From NCBI RefSeq assembly GCF_001280065.1, contig NZ_LGEA01000134.1, forward strand, positions 1 to 11,119: a stretch of 11,119 bases of DNA, written 5' to 3'. The position numbers and the translations under genes are program-made. This DNA comes from Streptomyces sp. NRRL B-1140 (lineage in GTDB: Bacteria; Actinomycetota; Actinomycetes; Streptomycetales; Streptomycetaceae). Below are positions 1-5,946 of this stretch, piece by piece; positions within the stretch are counted from its first letter, which is position 1; each line of letters begins with the position of its first letter. The notes under the pieces were generated by a model that ran no database searches, had not been told where the DNA came from, and saw nothing but the letters and a program-made list of their open reading frames with translations.

Positions 1-109
1 GACCTCCGTGTGCGGTGCAGCTTAGACACCTCCACCACACCGGAGGTCTTCGCCGTGATCAAGACCCCGGCCCTGTCAACAACGCTCGTGATCAATACAG
101 CTAGGCCCC
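1..109. repeat. Left terminal inverted repeat
   Basis: Bases 9-99 are the exact reverse complement of 11029-11119. After one mismatch at 100 the match continues through 101-109 (CTAGGCCCC), so the arm is about 101 bp with one mismatch. Bases 1-8 (GACCTCCG) have no partner at the right end, which suggests the right end was sequenced short. Bases 1-8 can pair with 41-48 (CGGAGGTC), extended by TGTG at 9-12 with CACA near 36-40, so the outermost 48 bases could fold back. The 9-mer CGTGATCAA, with palindromic core TGATCA, occurs twice in the arm (54-62 and 87-95). I see no gene in the arm. The linear-plasmid telomere reading is an inference. Confidence 0.85.
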
Positions 110-129
110 GCCGGAGCCCGGCGGGGCCT
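103..129 (-). terminator. Strong hairpin after the leftmost gene
   Basis: A perfect 12-bp stem (AGGCCCCGCCGG at 103-114 with its complement at 118-129) closes a three-base loop, AGC. It lies 14 bases past the stop codon of the leftward gene that ends at 143, so it probably terminates that transcript. There is no T-run, as is common in Streptomyces. It also begins at the inner edge of the terminal repeat, and the right end has a similar GGCCCC hairpin there (11007-11024), so an end-structure role is possible too. Confidence 0.7.
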
Positions 130-142
130 TCGTGGGTGACGC

Positions 143-451
143 TCAGTTACGCGGGCCGTGCTGCTTCAGGACGGTGTCCGCATACTGCATGAGGTGGTCG
201 AACAGCCGCGGGTCGCCCGCCTGCCGCTTCTCCAGCACCAGCTTGAAGAGGCGGCAGACCAGCGTGAATGCGGTGAGGACATCACCGCGACCGGCTTTGA
301 CTTCCCTCGTGATTTCGGACCGAGTAACGCGGAGCCAGAATTCCATCCGGCCCATTTCTCCGCGACGTTCGATCGCCTTGCGCTCTTCTTCCTGCAGCCA
401 GCCGTTCCGCCCTTGAATGGAGCGTTCGATGCTGCTGAGGGGGCGCGTCAC
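143..451 (-). CDS. Hypothetical protein, 102 aa
   Basis: I do not recognise this protein. It is basic and largely helical by eye, with an arginine/glutamate-rich first half (EEERKAIERRGEMGR) and a leucine/phenylalanine-rich stretch around residues 60-75 (TAFTLVCRLFKLVLEKR) that is too charged to be a clear membrane segment. Its GTG start (451-449) overlaps the TGA of the upstream gene in a GTGA arrangement, so it is almost certainly translated by coupling to the 159-aa gene, and the two products may work together. A strong hairpin follows the stop. It is the last gene before the left terminal repeat. An end-binding or copy-control role is conceivable, but nothing in the sequence shows it. Confidence 0.7.
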   Translation of the reverse strand: MTRPLSSIERSIQGRNGWLQEEERKAIERRGEMGRMEFWLRVTRSEITREVKAGRGDVLTAFTLVCRLFKLVLEKRQAGDPRLFDHLMQYADTVLKQHGPRN

Positions 452-927
452 GCCGACTCCCTGTTACCCAGGTCGTAAATCGACGTGGGAATACTATAGC
501 CGGAACTGAGGCTCTGCGCACCCTGCTGCGTCGAGTTGGGCGCGGCTTGGAGCTGCTGCGGGTTCTTCTTGCGCTGCCTTTCCAGCTCTTTTTCCTTCCT
601 TTCCTTGGCCGTATTCACAACGGCCTCGTCGTGGGCGCGGCGCTTATAGGCGCTCTTTTCCAGGCCCTCGGTGAGGTTGTTCAGGTTCTTGAGCACGTTT
701 CCGAGGGCCTTTTCGACGGGCAGCGCGCGCAGCCTGGCGTGGTACCAGCGGTCGCCCTCCACATGCGTCTTGCGCAGGTGCACGCGGGTCTCGATCGCGA
801 GGGTCTCCAGGTTCTTGCCGATGTCCAGCAGGACCCGCTGAACGTCGGCCAAGTACCGGGCGGTTGCCTCCGGGCTCTGCGCGATGTCGCGCAGAGGTGC
901 GTAATTCGGGTCGTTTTCGCTGTTCAC
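448..927 (-). CDS. Hypothetical protein, 159 aa, helical with basic tail
   Basis: No family recognised. Residues 1-95 read as amphipathic helices (YLADVQRVLLDIGKNLETLA; LGNVLKNLNNLTEGLEKSA). They are followed by a strongly charged stretch around 100-122 (KERKEKELERQRKKN) and a Ser/Gln-rich, probably disordered tail. This is the look of a small coiled-coil nucleic-acid or partner-binding protein rather than an enzyme. GTG start at 927 with an AGGAGGG ribosome site near 939-945, spaced somewhat far from the start. The stop overlaps the next gene start (GTGA), forming a two-gene operon. The hairpin at 988-1020 separates this unit from the 736-aa gene, so it needs its own promoter in 928-987, where I find no confident -10/-35 pair. 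Confidence 0.72.
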   Translation of the reverse strand: MNSENDPNYAPLRDIAQSPEATARYLADVQRVLLDIGKNLETLAIETRVHLRKTHVEGDRWYHARLRALPVEKALGNVLKNLNNLTEGLEKSAYKRRAHDEAVVNTAKERKEKELERQRKKNPQQLQAAPNSTQQGAQSLSSGYSIPTSIYDLGNRESA

Positions 928-987
928 GGCGGGGATTCCCTCCTGGTGTACTTGTGGGGCTGTCGACTTGCTTCCGGCAGTCGCGGC

Positions 988-1020
988 GAGGGCCAGCCCA
1001 CTTCCGATGGGCTGGCCCTC
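988..1020 (-). terminator. Terminator after the DUF2637-type gene
   Basis: A perfect 13-bp stem (GAGGGCCAGCCCA at 988-1000, complement at 1008-1020) with a 7-base loop lies 24 bases beyond the stop of the 736-aa gene. It has no T-run, but its strength and position fit a Streptomyces terminator. Confidence 0.8.
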
Positions 1021-1043
1021 ACTCGTGTGTGCCGGACGGCGGA

Positions 1044-3254
1044 TCAGCGCAGGTGCTTGTCCGCGTCCTCGGGACGCAGCAGGCCGGCCTCCTTGAGCAG
1101 CCGAACTGCGCGGGACTGGTTGACGCTGAGCTTGGTGCGGACCTGGTAGAGGGTGACGAAGCCGTCCTCGTCGCGCGGCAGGTTCTGTACGAGCGGCAGG
1201 AGTTCAGCGTCCGTCCGTACAGGCGTACCGGGACGGTCCGTACCCGCCGTACCGCTGGTTCCGGTTGCAGGAGAAGACGCGGCACCCGTACCTGTACGAG
1301 CCTCCGGAACACCGTCACTGCCGGACTGTGTACGGACGCTGACCGACCCGGTGCGCACCTGTACGGCCGCACTGGCCGTACCGGTACGCCCCGCAGCCGC
1401 TGTACCTGTACGCCGCGCCCCGTTGGGAGCGGTGTGTACACCGTCTGTACGGTCGCTGTACGGCCTGGTCACCGCCGCTTCGGACCCGTCATCGTGCGGC
1501 GGGTGCGAGGCGGGGTGTACAGGGTCCGTACCGTCGCATCCGGTGCCCATTTCCTCCGGCCGGACCGCGCTGCGAGCGGTGTACAGGTCGGCGTTTGCGG
1601 CCCCTGTACGGCTGGACGGCATGCCGTCCGTTGCGTCGGTACGCCGGTGCGTACCTGTACGGGCGGGCGTTCCGTTTCCGCTGTCCGTACCGGTACGGCC
1701 GACCGCAGCAGCCGTGCTGCCGTGCCCGTTCGTACCGTCGTCGTGCATGAGCGTGTGGACGCGCCAGATGACCGCCACGAAGATCAGCACGACGAACGTG
1801 GTCAGCTGCCACGGTGCCGACTGGCCCTCCTTGACGATGTGGGCCTGCTCGGACAGGTGGTACGTCACGTTCGCCGACGCCATCAGCAGCAGCGCGTAGG
1901 GGATGTCCTTCTTGGCGCGGAACGCGGTGACGCAGTAGACGTCGATGCTGACCGGCAGCAGCGGGGCGACGTACTGGTTGATGCCGACCATGCGGGCCAG
2001 CTCGTACTCGCCGGAGGCGGCGAGACCGACGCCGGCGGCGAGCGCGATCCACGGGGCGGTCTTCCATGCCTTGCGGCTGAGGTTCTGGTGCCAGCCGCGG
2101 AAGCGGGAGTTGGCCCGCTTCGCCTCCCGGGCCTCCTCGAGCAGCCGGCGGGCGCGGGCCTCATCGGCCTGCGCCCGGTCGGTGATGCCCTTGGCCTTGC
2201 GCTGCGCTTCCGTGGTGATGCGGTCGGTCTCCTTCTGGGCTGCCTCCCGCAGCTGCACCGCGACGGTCTTGGCCTCCTCCCGCAGCCGCTCGCGCTGCTT
2301 GTCGCACGCGGCCTTGAGCCCGGCGAGCTCGTCAGCGAGGGCCTTGCGCTTGGTCGCGGCCTCCGTGTCGAACTGGTCGGTGAGCTCGCGCAGCTTCTCG
2401 CGCAGCTCGGTGCGGGCCTGCTCCGCTTCCGTGTGCGCGGCGGCGACGTGCTGGTCGGCCTCGCGGCGCCGGTCGTCGGCTGCCTTGACCGCGTCCGCGT
2501 ACAGCGCCTCCGCCTCCGCGCGGCGGCCGTCGTACTGCTCAGCCGCTGTCGCCGCGAGCTGGGCGAACCGCTCGCGGGCCTGGTCAACCTCCCGCTGCGC
2601 CGCGGCCACCAGTTCGTCGGCCTGCTCCTGGGCGCGGGCGAGGATCTGCCCGGCCTCGGTGCGGCGCTGGTCGACCAGGGCGCTGATCTCGGTGAGGTCG
2701 GCCTCCGCCAGGCGCCGCAGCTCGGCAACCGCCTTGGCGGTCGCCTCACGGTCGGTGGCGGCCAGCTCGGTCAGGTCGGCGACCTGCGCGCGGGCCTCCT
2801 TGACGAGGGTCTCCGCACGGTCGCGCGCGTCGGCCAGGAGCCGGTCGGCCTCGTCGCGCGCCGCCTCCAGGTCGTTCTTCGCCGCCGCGCGCTGCGCGGT
2901 GGCCTCCTGGTCGGCGTCGGCGGTGATGCTCGCGGCGCGGCTCTGCGCCTCGGTCATCAGCGCGGTGACCTGCTCGTGCGTGTCGGAGACGGTGCGCGCG
3001 GCCGCCATCTCGGCTTCCGCCTGGAGGGCGGCTCCGTGCTCGCGCGCGGTGTCGATGATGTCGGCGGCCCGGTCCCGGGCGTCCGCGACCCGGGCCAGCG
3101 CCTCGAAGTGCATCTCCGTCTCCATCGTTCCGGCCGGGGGAGCGTCGGGAGCATCGGGAGTGGTGGAGGCGGTGGGCTGCGGAGCCGGACGGGACTGCGC
3201 CGCTGGCTTTTTGCGGGCGGTGGGCCTCTTGTTGCGGGTTCGAGTGGCGGCCAC
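1044..3254 (-). CDS. DUF2637-like membrane protein with coiled coil and C-terminal winged helix, 736 aa
   Basis: The GTG start at 3254 is chosen because AAGGAGG lies five bases upstream; the open frame further upstream runs through a terminator hairpin. Order: basic Ala/Pro/Lys N-terminus (1-45); Ala/Glu/Arg-rich heptad-like coiled coil (about 50-380); four hydrophobic segments (about 398-415, 427-445, 450-465, 483-499) containing GEYELARMVG and WRVHTLMHDD, typical of the DUF2637 (SpdB2-like) family of actinobacterial mobile elements; a Gly/Thr/Arg-rich linker with RTGT repeats (about 505-683); and a C-terminal helix-turn-helix (about 690-726, VRTKLSVNQSRAVRLLKEAGLL) that reads like an FtsK-gamma or other winged helix. 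Inferred role: a membrane-anchored DNA-binding protein for plasmid spread, partition or replication. The linker DNA carries the GTAC array described separately. Family names are from memory; the molecular function is unknown. Confidence 0.85.
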   Translation of the reverse strand: MAATRTRNKRPTARKKPAAQSRPAPQPTASTTPDAPDAPPAGTMETEMHFEALARVADARDRAADIIDTAREHGAALQAEAEMAAARTVSDTHEQVTALMTEAQSRAASITADADQEATAQRAAAKNDLEAARDEADRLLADARDRAETLVKEARAQVADLTELAATDREATAKAVAELRRLAEADLTEISALVDQRRTEAGQILARAQEQADELVAAAQREVDQARERFAQLAATAAEQYDGRRAEAEALYADAVKAADDRRREADQHVAAAHTEAEQARTELREKLRELTDQFDTEAATKRKALADELAGLKAACDKQRERLREEAKTVAVQLREAAQKETDRITTEAQRKAKGITDRAQADEARARRLLEEAREAKRANSRFRGWHQNLSRKAWKTAPWIALAAGVGLAASGEYELARMVGINQYVAPLLPVSIDVYCVTAFRAKKDIPYALLLMASANVTYHLSEQAHIVKEGQSAPWQLTTFVVLIFVAVIWRVHTLMHDDGTNGHGSTAAAVGRTGTDSGNGTPARTGTHRRTDATDGMPSSRTGAANADLYTARSAVRPEEMGTGCDGTDPVHPASHPPHDDGSEAAVTRPYSDRTDGVHTAPNGARRTGTAAAGRTGTASAAVQVRTGSVSVRTQSGSDGVPEARTGTGAASSPATGTSGTAGTDRPGTPVRTDAELLPLVQNLPRDEDGFVTLYQVRTKLSVNQSRAVRLLKEAGLLRPEDADKHLR
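1187..1735. repeat. GTAC-rich array inside the 736-aa gene (26 copies)
   Basis: I count 26 GTAC sites here, most in the context C(C/T)GTAC(C/G)G, against 5 in the remaining 1.5 kb of the same gene and 3 in the 1186 bases to its left. Five pairs sit exactly 6 bp apart (1288/1294, 1378/1384, 1402/1408, 1651/1657, 1687/1693), giving the minus-strand unit CGTACMGGTACG. Others lie 9 or 11 bp apart. The sites arise from Arg-Thr (9), Gly-Thr (10), Val as GTA before C (5) and Tyr after G (2), so they use three codon phases. This argues that the DNA site itself is selected. Possible roles: replication iterons, centromere-like partition site, or a transfer-recognition locus. Confidence 0.8.
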
Positions 3255-3276
3255 GCCGCCTCCTTCCAGGTCGATG

Positions 3277-3294
3277 CCGCCCCGGCCGGGGCGG
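3277..3294 (-). terminator. GC palindrome between the 121-aa gene and the DUF2637-type gene
   Basis: A perfect 18-bp palindrome (CCGCCCCGG and its complement) lies 20 bases past the stop of the 121-aa gene and about 23 bases before the start of the 736-aa gene. It probably terminates the upstream unit. Because it directly precedes the AAGGAGG ribosome site at about 3260-3266, it could also be an operator or a translational control element. Confidence 0.6.
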
Positions 3295-3313
3295 CGGTTC
3301 ACGGGTGGTTCGG

Positions 3314-3679
3314 TCAGTTGCGCTGGGCGGGCAGCTCCGGCCGCTGGTTGGCGGTCGCGTGCTGCTGGGTGAGCCAGGCGAGGGCGGCCGCGGTCATGTC
3401 GTCGGCCGCGGCGTCGGTGTTCAGCGGCGCGGTGTCGATGTCGCGCATCGCGTCGACGGCCGGCAGCAGTCGCATGTAGTCGGGGTTCGCGTAGTAGATC
3501 GGGCGGCCGTTGGGCAGCGGGGTCAGGTCGTAGGTGTCGCCCAGGCAGACCCGGTCCATGCGGCAGACGAAGGTGTGGCCGGCCTGCCCGGTCCAGAACT
3601 TCTCCGGGTCGCGGTACAGGACGAACTGGCCCCGCTCGAATTTGATCGCGGGGGTGGTGCTCTGGGCGTTGTCGCGCAC
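3314..3679 (-). CDS. Hypothetical protein, 121 aa
   Basis: The GTG start at 3679 has AAGGAG five bases upstream. I do not recognise the family. The first 75 residues look like a compact beta-rich domain (FERGQFVLYRDPEKFW, HTFVCRMDRV, YDLTPLPNGRPIYYANPDYM), with the aromatic and proline spacing of a small SH3-like or plug fold. The last 45 residues are acidic then Gln/Ala-rich and probably helical or disordered. No signal peptide or membrane segment. It is flanked by hairpins on both sides (3277-3294 and 3729-3770), so it is probably its own transcript in the plasmid backbone. Function unknown. Confidence 0.75.
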   Translation of the reverse strand: MRDNAQSTTPAIKFERGQFVLYRDPEKFWTGQAGHTFVCRMDRVCLGDTYDLTPLPNGRPIYYANPDYMRLLPAVDAMRDIDTAPLNTDAAADDMTAAALAWLTQQHATANQRPELPAQRN

Positions 3680-3728
3680 GGCAACTCCTTGGCGGGTCAG
3701 GTGGTCCGGACTGTCCGGCTCCCATTCA

Positions 3729-3770
3729 CCGCCCGTTCCGGCCGCCAGGTTCGGCGGTCGGAACGGGCGG
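3729..3770 (-). terminator. Long hairpin after the DUF5999 gene
   Basis: Outer arms CCGCCCGTTCCG (3729-3740) and complement (3759-3770) pair perfectly. Inner bases 41-46 and 53-58 of the same block continue the stem with one G-T pair, giving about 18 bp around a six-base loop. It starts 13 bases past the stop of the leftward gene ending at 3783, so it is most likely its terminator. Confidence 0.82.
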
Positions 3771-3782
3771 ATCAGGCAGCCG

Positions 3783-4034
3783 TCAGGCCAGGGCCGCGAC
3801 GGGACGGTGCGGGTCGACGACCCGGCCGTCGGGGAGTAGCCCGCCGGTGTCCTCGAAGAGCAGGACGGCGTTGCACAGCAGGCTCCAGCCCTGGTCCTCC
3901 GGGTGAGCGGCCACGACGTGCGCGGCCTCCCGGTCCGGGCTGTCGGCCGTCGGGCACTTCGGGGTGTGCGTGCACAGCGAGCCCGGCAGCCGGGTGCCGG
4001 TGGTCGCGGTGTCGAGCTGGGTGCTGCTACGCAT
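3783..4034 (-). CDS. DUF5999-family protein, 83 aa
   Basis: The middle of the protein matches the pattern I know for DUF5999 in Streptomyces: a CTHTPKCP motif (residues 21-28), DREAAHVVAAHPE (34-46), GWSLLCNAVLLFEDTG (49-64) and LLPDGRVV (67-73). Function is unknown for the family; these short proteins occur in many streptomycete genomes and plasmids. The two Cys and nearby His residues could bind a metal, but that is inference. The ATG start at 4034 is supported by AGGAG six bases upstream. The 20-residue N-terminal extension before CTHTP is longer than in the members I remember, but no better start is visible. It is flanked by hairpins at 3729-3770 and 4089-4121, so it appears monocistronic. 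Confidence 0.85.
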   Translation of the reverse strand: MRSSTQLDTATTGTRLPGSLCTHTPKCPTADSPDREAAHVVAAHPEDQGWSLLCNAVLLFEDTGGLLPDGRVVDPHRPVAALA

Positions 4035-4088
4035 GGGCGCTCCTACCGGGGAAGCCCGAGATGATCTCCCGGGCTGGAGTCATACGGA

Positions 4089-4121
4089 AGGCCGGCCGCC
4101 CGTAGTGCGGGCGACCGGCCT
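4089..4121 (-). terminator. Terminator after the WhiB micro-operon
   Basis: AGGCCGG + CGCCCG (4089-4102) pair with CGGGCG + CCGGCCT (4108-4121) across a five-base loop, with a single C/A mismatch: 13 paired bases. It lies about 50 bases past the stop of the 28-aa ORF. A second smaller inverted repeat (AGCCCG and CGGGCT, about 4052-4074) lies between it and the DUF5999 gene. Confidence 0.78.
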
Positions 4122-4173
4122 GGTCGAACGGCGGTGCGCCGGAGGGAAGTTAGGTTTCCGTCCCGTCGTGCGG

Positions 4174-4260
4174 TCAGCCGTGAGCGCGGCGGCCGAAGGC
4201 GTGGTCGGCGTTGGTCCGGCGGACTGCGTCCTCCAGGCGCTTCTGGTCGGCGTCGCTCAT
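4174..4260 (-). CDS. Small ORF, 28 aa, overlapping the end of the WhiB gene
   Basis: The ATG (4260-4258) overlaps the WhiB TGA (4259-4257) in an ATGA arrangement typical of translational coupling, and the frame stops at 4174. The product (starts MSDADQKRLEDAVRR) is charged, probably one helix, with no family I recognise. There is no separate ribosome site of note, so expression would depend on WhiB translation. It might assist the WhiB protein or be a non-functional remnant. The overlap and the hairpin further downstream support it as the last gene of the unit. Confidence 0.5.
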   Translation of the reverse strand: MSDADQKRLEDAVRRTNADHAFGRRAHG

Positions 4261-4514
4261 GCCGATGCCTGCCGCGCTCGGTTGCGGGCGGCGCGGCGCT
4301 TCATCGCCCGCCGCTCGTCCTCGGACAGGCCGCCCCACACGCCCTCGTCCTGGCCGGACTCCAGCGCCCACTGGAGGCACTGCTCGATGACCGGGCAGCG
4401 ACGGCAGACGGCCTTGGCCTCCTCGATCTGCAGGAGCGCCGGGCCGGTGTTGCCGATGGGGAAGAACAGCTCGGGGTCCTCTTCGCGGCAGACCGCGTTG
4501 TGGCGCCAGTCCAT
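4257..4514 (-). CDS. wbl: WhiB-like Fe-S regulator (WhiB1/WblE class), 85 aa
   Basis: Four cysteines in the WhiB pattern (C9, C37, C40, C46; CX2C then CX5C) bind a 4Fe-4S cluster in this family. They are followed by the GVWGG turn (58-62) and a basic tail (KRRAARNRARQ). The whole sequence, beginning MDWRHNAVC with EDPELFFP, is very close to the WhiB1/WblE class. WhiB1-type proteins bind the region-4 domain of the principal sigma factor and respond to oxygen or nitric oxide. The ATG at 4514 is preferred because it gives the canonical MDWRH start and has AGGGGAAG just upstream; a GTG at 4523 adds three residues and overlaps the stop of the preceding 27-aa ORF. A plasmid copy of a core regulator could retune host transcription or act on plasmid promoters. 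No key residue is missing. Confidence 0.93.
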   Translation of the reverse strand: MDWRHNAVCREEDPELFFPIGNTGPALLQIEEAKAVCRRCPVIEQCLQWALESGQDEGVWGGLSEDERRAMKRRAARNRARQASA

Positions 4515-4519
4515 GCTGA

Positions 4520-4603
4520 TCACTTCCCCTGCCGGACCCGGCGCAGGGCCTCTTCGATGATCGGGTCGGTGGTGTCGTCGTTCCGTGCGATGCTGGTGGG
4601 CAT
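4520..4603 (-). CDS. Small ORF, 27 aa, translationally coupled to the WhiB gene
   Basis: ATG at 4603 preceded by TTGGAGACCTG, a reasonable ribosome site. The frame encodes a 27-residue peptide (starts MPTSIARNDDTTDP, ends RRVRQGK). Its TGA (4522-4520) lies inside the upstream GTG option of the WhiB gene (GTGA) and six bases before the preferred ATG. It has no run of a single amino acid, so it is not an obvious attenuator peptide. It may set WhiB translation, or its acidic-then-basic helix may be a small partner. A hairpin at 4626-4661 stands just in front of it. Confidence 0.55.
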   Translation of the reverse strand: MPTSIARNDDTTDPIIEEALRRVRQGK

Positions 4604-4625
4604 CAGGTCTCCAATCGGGTCCTGG

Positions 4626-4661
4626 ACAGCCCCGGAGGGTCTCAAGTCGCCGGGGCTGTCG
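4626..4661 (-). promoter_or_regulatory. Hairpin in front of the WhiB micro-operon
   Basis: Perfect 11-bp arms (GACAGCCCCGG at 4626-4636, complement at 4651-4661) enclose a 14-base loop. A separate hairpin at 4697-4736 already follows the upstream gene, so this second one, ending about 22 bases before the 27-aa ORF start, may be a leader or attenuator, or a back-up terminator. I could not place a convincing promoter between the two hairpins. Confidence 0.5.
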
Positions 4662-4696
4662 TGCTGTTCAGGCTGTCCGTTTCGTACGAGCAGCCG

Positions 4697-4736
4697 CGGC
4701 CCCGGCCTCCCCGATCGCTCGGGATGGCCGGGGCCG
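4697..4736 (-). terminator. Terminator after the 281-aa gene
   Basis: CGGCCCCGGCC (4697-4707) pairs perfectly with GGCCGGGGCCG (4726-4736). The loop contains a smaller TCCC/GGGA pairing that extends the stem. It begins 18 bases past the stop at 4754. Confidence 0.8.
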
Positions 4737-4753
4737 TGGCGGTTCGTGCGGTC

Positions 4754-5599
4754 CTACCGGGTGAGCTGCTCTTCCTGCGTCGCCAGGAGAGTGATCGCGC
4801 TCATCAGGTCGGCGCGCTCCCAGTCGGTGAGCTGCGGGGCGTCGGCCTTGTGCGGGTTGAGTGTCTGGATCAGCGCGGCCAGGGTGTCGCGGACGCGCCG
4901 GATGTCGGCGTCGGCGACCGACTCTGAGACGTTCTGCCACTGCTGCTCGTGCAGCAGGCGCAGGCCCCACGCGCGGCGGTCGTTCCAGTCCTCGCGGTCC
5001 ATCTGCGCCTTGCGGCGGGCGGGGGCGAGGCGCTTGGTGTGCGCGGCGAGCTGAGCGAGGCGGCGGCCGTCCGTGCACCGGGAGGTGAGGTCGGCGGCGC
5101 GCAGGATGTTGCCCTTGTCGTCCTTGATGGAGCAGACCGAGCAGCCGCGGACGTGGGCTTCGTCCAGCTTGCGGGCCGTCTTGTCGTCGACGGTGCCGCC
5201 GACGATCTGCATGACGGCGGGGGTCGAACCGGTCTTCGGCTTGCGGATCACGCGGGTGGGGCGTCGGCCAGCGGTCTGGGTGAGGCCCTCTTCCAGCCGC
5301 TGGAACCACTGGTCGACGGTGAGGTTGATGGTGACCAGGCGGTGGCTGCCGGGACAGCGGATCGGGTCTTCGGTGCCAGCCTTCTCCGTGTGGTGGGGGA
5401 CCAGCTTGGGCCGCGCGCTGTGCGGCGCGTTGATCGGCACCCAGGTGCGGCAGGTGGGGCAGACCAGCGTGGAGTACGCGAGGTCGACTTCGTGCGGCTT
5501 GAGGCTGGAGACGACCAGCGGGGGGAGCGTGTTGATGGCGCGGGACCGGACGCGGCGCGGACGCTTCTGAGCGGTGAGATCGCGGGTTCGCGTAGGCAT
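4754..5599 (-). CDS. Hypothetical protein with Cys/His metal-site pattern, 281 aa
   Basis: The ATG at 5599 is chosen for the AAGGAG six bases upstream. A basic N-terminus (KRPRRVRSR, 12-20) precedes a likely zinc site: CPTC (47-50), HH (69-70), then CPGSH (82-86). Residues 88-95 (LVTINLTV) and DQWFQRLEEG (96-105) follow, then a linker with Arg/Lys, a second pair of cysteines (GCSVC, 152-156), and a helical, charged C-terminal third. I recall similar CPTC...CPGS proteins in Streptomyces plasmids and integrative elements, but no function is established. The basic start plus metal-site pattern suggests nucleic-acid binding. It is transcribed divergently from the gntR cassette across a 347-base control region, and its leader contains an inverted repeat (CCTTCAGG/CCTGAAGG, 5652-5686). 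Confidence 0.8.
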   Translation of the reverse strand: MPTRTRDLTAQKRPRRVRSRAINTLPPLVVSSLKPHEVDLAYSTLVCPTCRTWVPINAPHSARPKLVPHHTEKAGTEDPIRCPGSHRLVTINLTVDQWFQRLEEGLTQTAGRRPTRVIRKPKTGSTPAVMQIVGGTVDDKTARKLDEAHVRGCSVCSIKDDKGNILRAADLTSRCTDGRRLAQLAAHTKRLAPARRKAQMDREDWNDRRAWGLRLLHEQQWQNVSESVADADIRRVRDTLAALIQTLNPHKADAPQLTDWERADLMSAITLLATQEEQLTR

Positions 5600-5651
5600 G
5601 AGGGCTCCTTCAAACGAAGTGGCAGGAGTGCATCGCAGGTGCTCTCTCCGC

Positions 5652-5686
5652 CCTTCAGGCCGCACGGCGAACCGGCGTCCTGAAGG
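5652..5686 (-). promoter_or_regulatory. Inverted repeat in the leader of the 281-aa gene
   Basis: CCTTCAGG (5652-5659) and CCTGAAGG (5679-5686) are perfect complements, with a further GCCG/CGGC pairing inside (5659-5662 with 5673-5676). It lies about 50-90 bases upstream of the start, so it could be an operator or a leader hairpin. No promoter hexamers could be assigned with confidence. Confidence 0.4.
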
Positions 5687-5759
5687 ACAGACAACGCATC
5701 AGCGCTGCGGGGTGGTACTCGCTGCAGACCATGGGCGGAGGAGTTAGAGGTGCCTCGGG

Positions 5760-5809
5760 CTCCGGCCACCGAGGTGGCTAGGGCTTTGGACTCCGGCCAC
5801 CGAGGTGGC
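5760..5809. repeat. Pair of exact 19-bp repeats with palindromic cores
   Basis: CTCCGGCCACCGAGGTGGC occurs at 5760-5778 and again at 5791-5809, a 31-bp period, about three helical turns, so both copies face the same side of the helix. Each copy holds a near-perfect dyad, GCCACC-GA-GGTGGC. The place between divergent genes and the dyad symmetry fit tandem operators for a dimeric repressor. Only two copies are present, so this is not a CRISPR array. The rest of 5600-5946 holds no gene that I can support. Confidence 0.7.
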
Positions 5810-5868
5810 GATCTGCTGCGATGGTGCTCACTCGGTGCTCCCGGAGGATCACCGACGCCTTACATACA

Positions 5869-5937
5869 TCAGGTTGCCTCAGGTACCCTCACGTGTCAAG
5901 CGGTATAGTGAGGCATCCAGAGGGAATTTGAAGGAGG
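5869..5937 (+). promoter_or_regulatory. Promoter, possible operator and ribosome site of the gntR gene
   Basis: A good -10 element, TATAGT, lies at 5904-5909; the -35 is unclear. TCAGGT is repeated at 5869-5874 and 5879-5884, and GCCTCA near 5876 mirrors TGAGGC near 5909-5914, so a GntR operator overlapping the promoter (autoregulation) is plausible. AAGGAGG at 5931-5937 lies nine bases before the ATG at 5947. Confidence 0.6.
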
Positions 5938-5946
5938 CGAAGGCAC

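Noticed and set aside
10..192. Inward reading frames starting in both terminal repeats (10-192 plus, 10798-11118 minus)
   Set aside because: They share a start only because the repeats are identical. There is no ribosome site, and the frames diverge into hairpin DNA.
864..3479. 871-codon open frame on the plus strand
   Set aside because: It is the antisense shadow of the 736-aa gene. Streptomyces codon bias leaves long open antisense frames; it crosses terminators and shows no domain or ribosome site.
3255..3725. N-terminal extension of the 736-aa protein up to 3725
   Set aside because: The extension runs through the 121-aa gene and a strong hairpin, while the GTG at 3254 has an AAGGAGG site at the right spacing.
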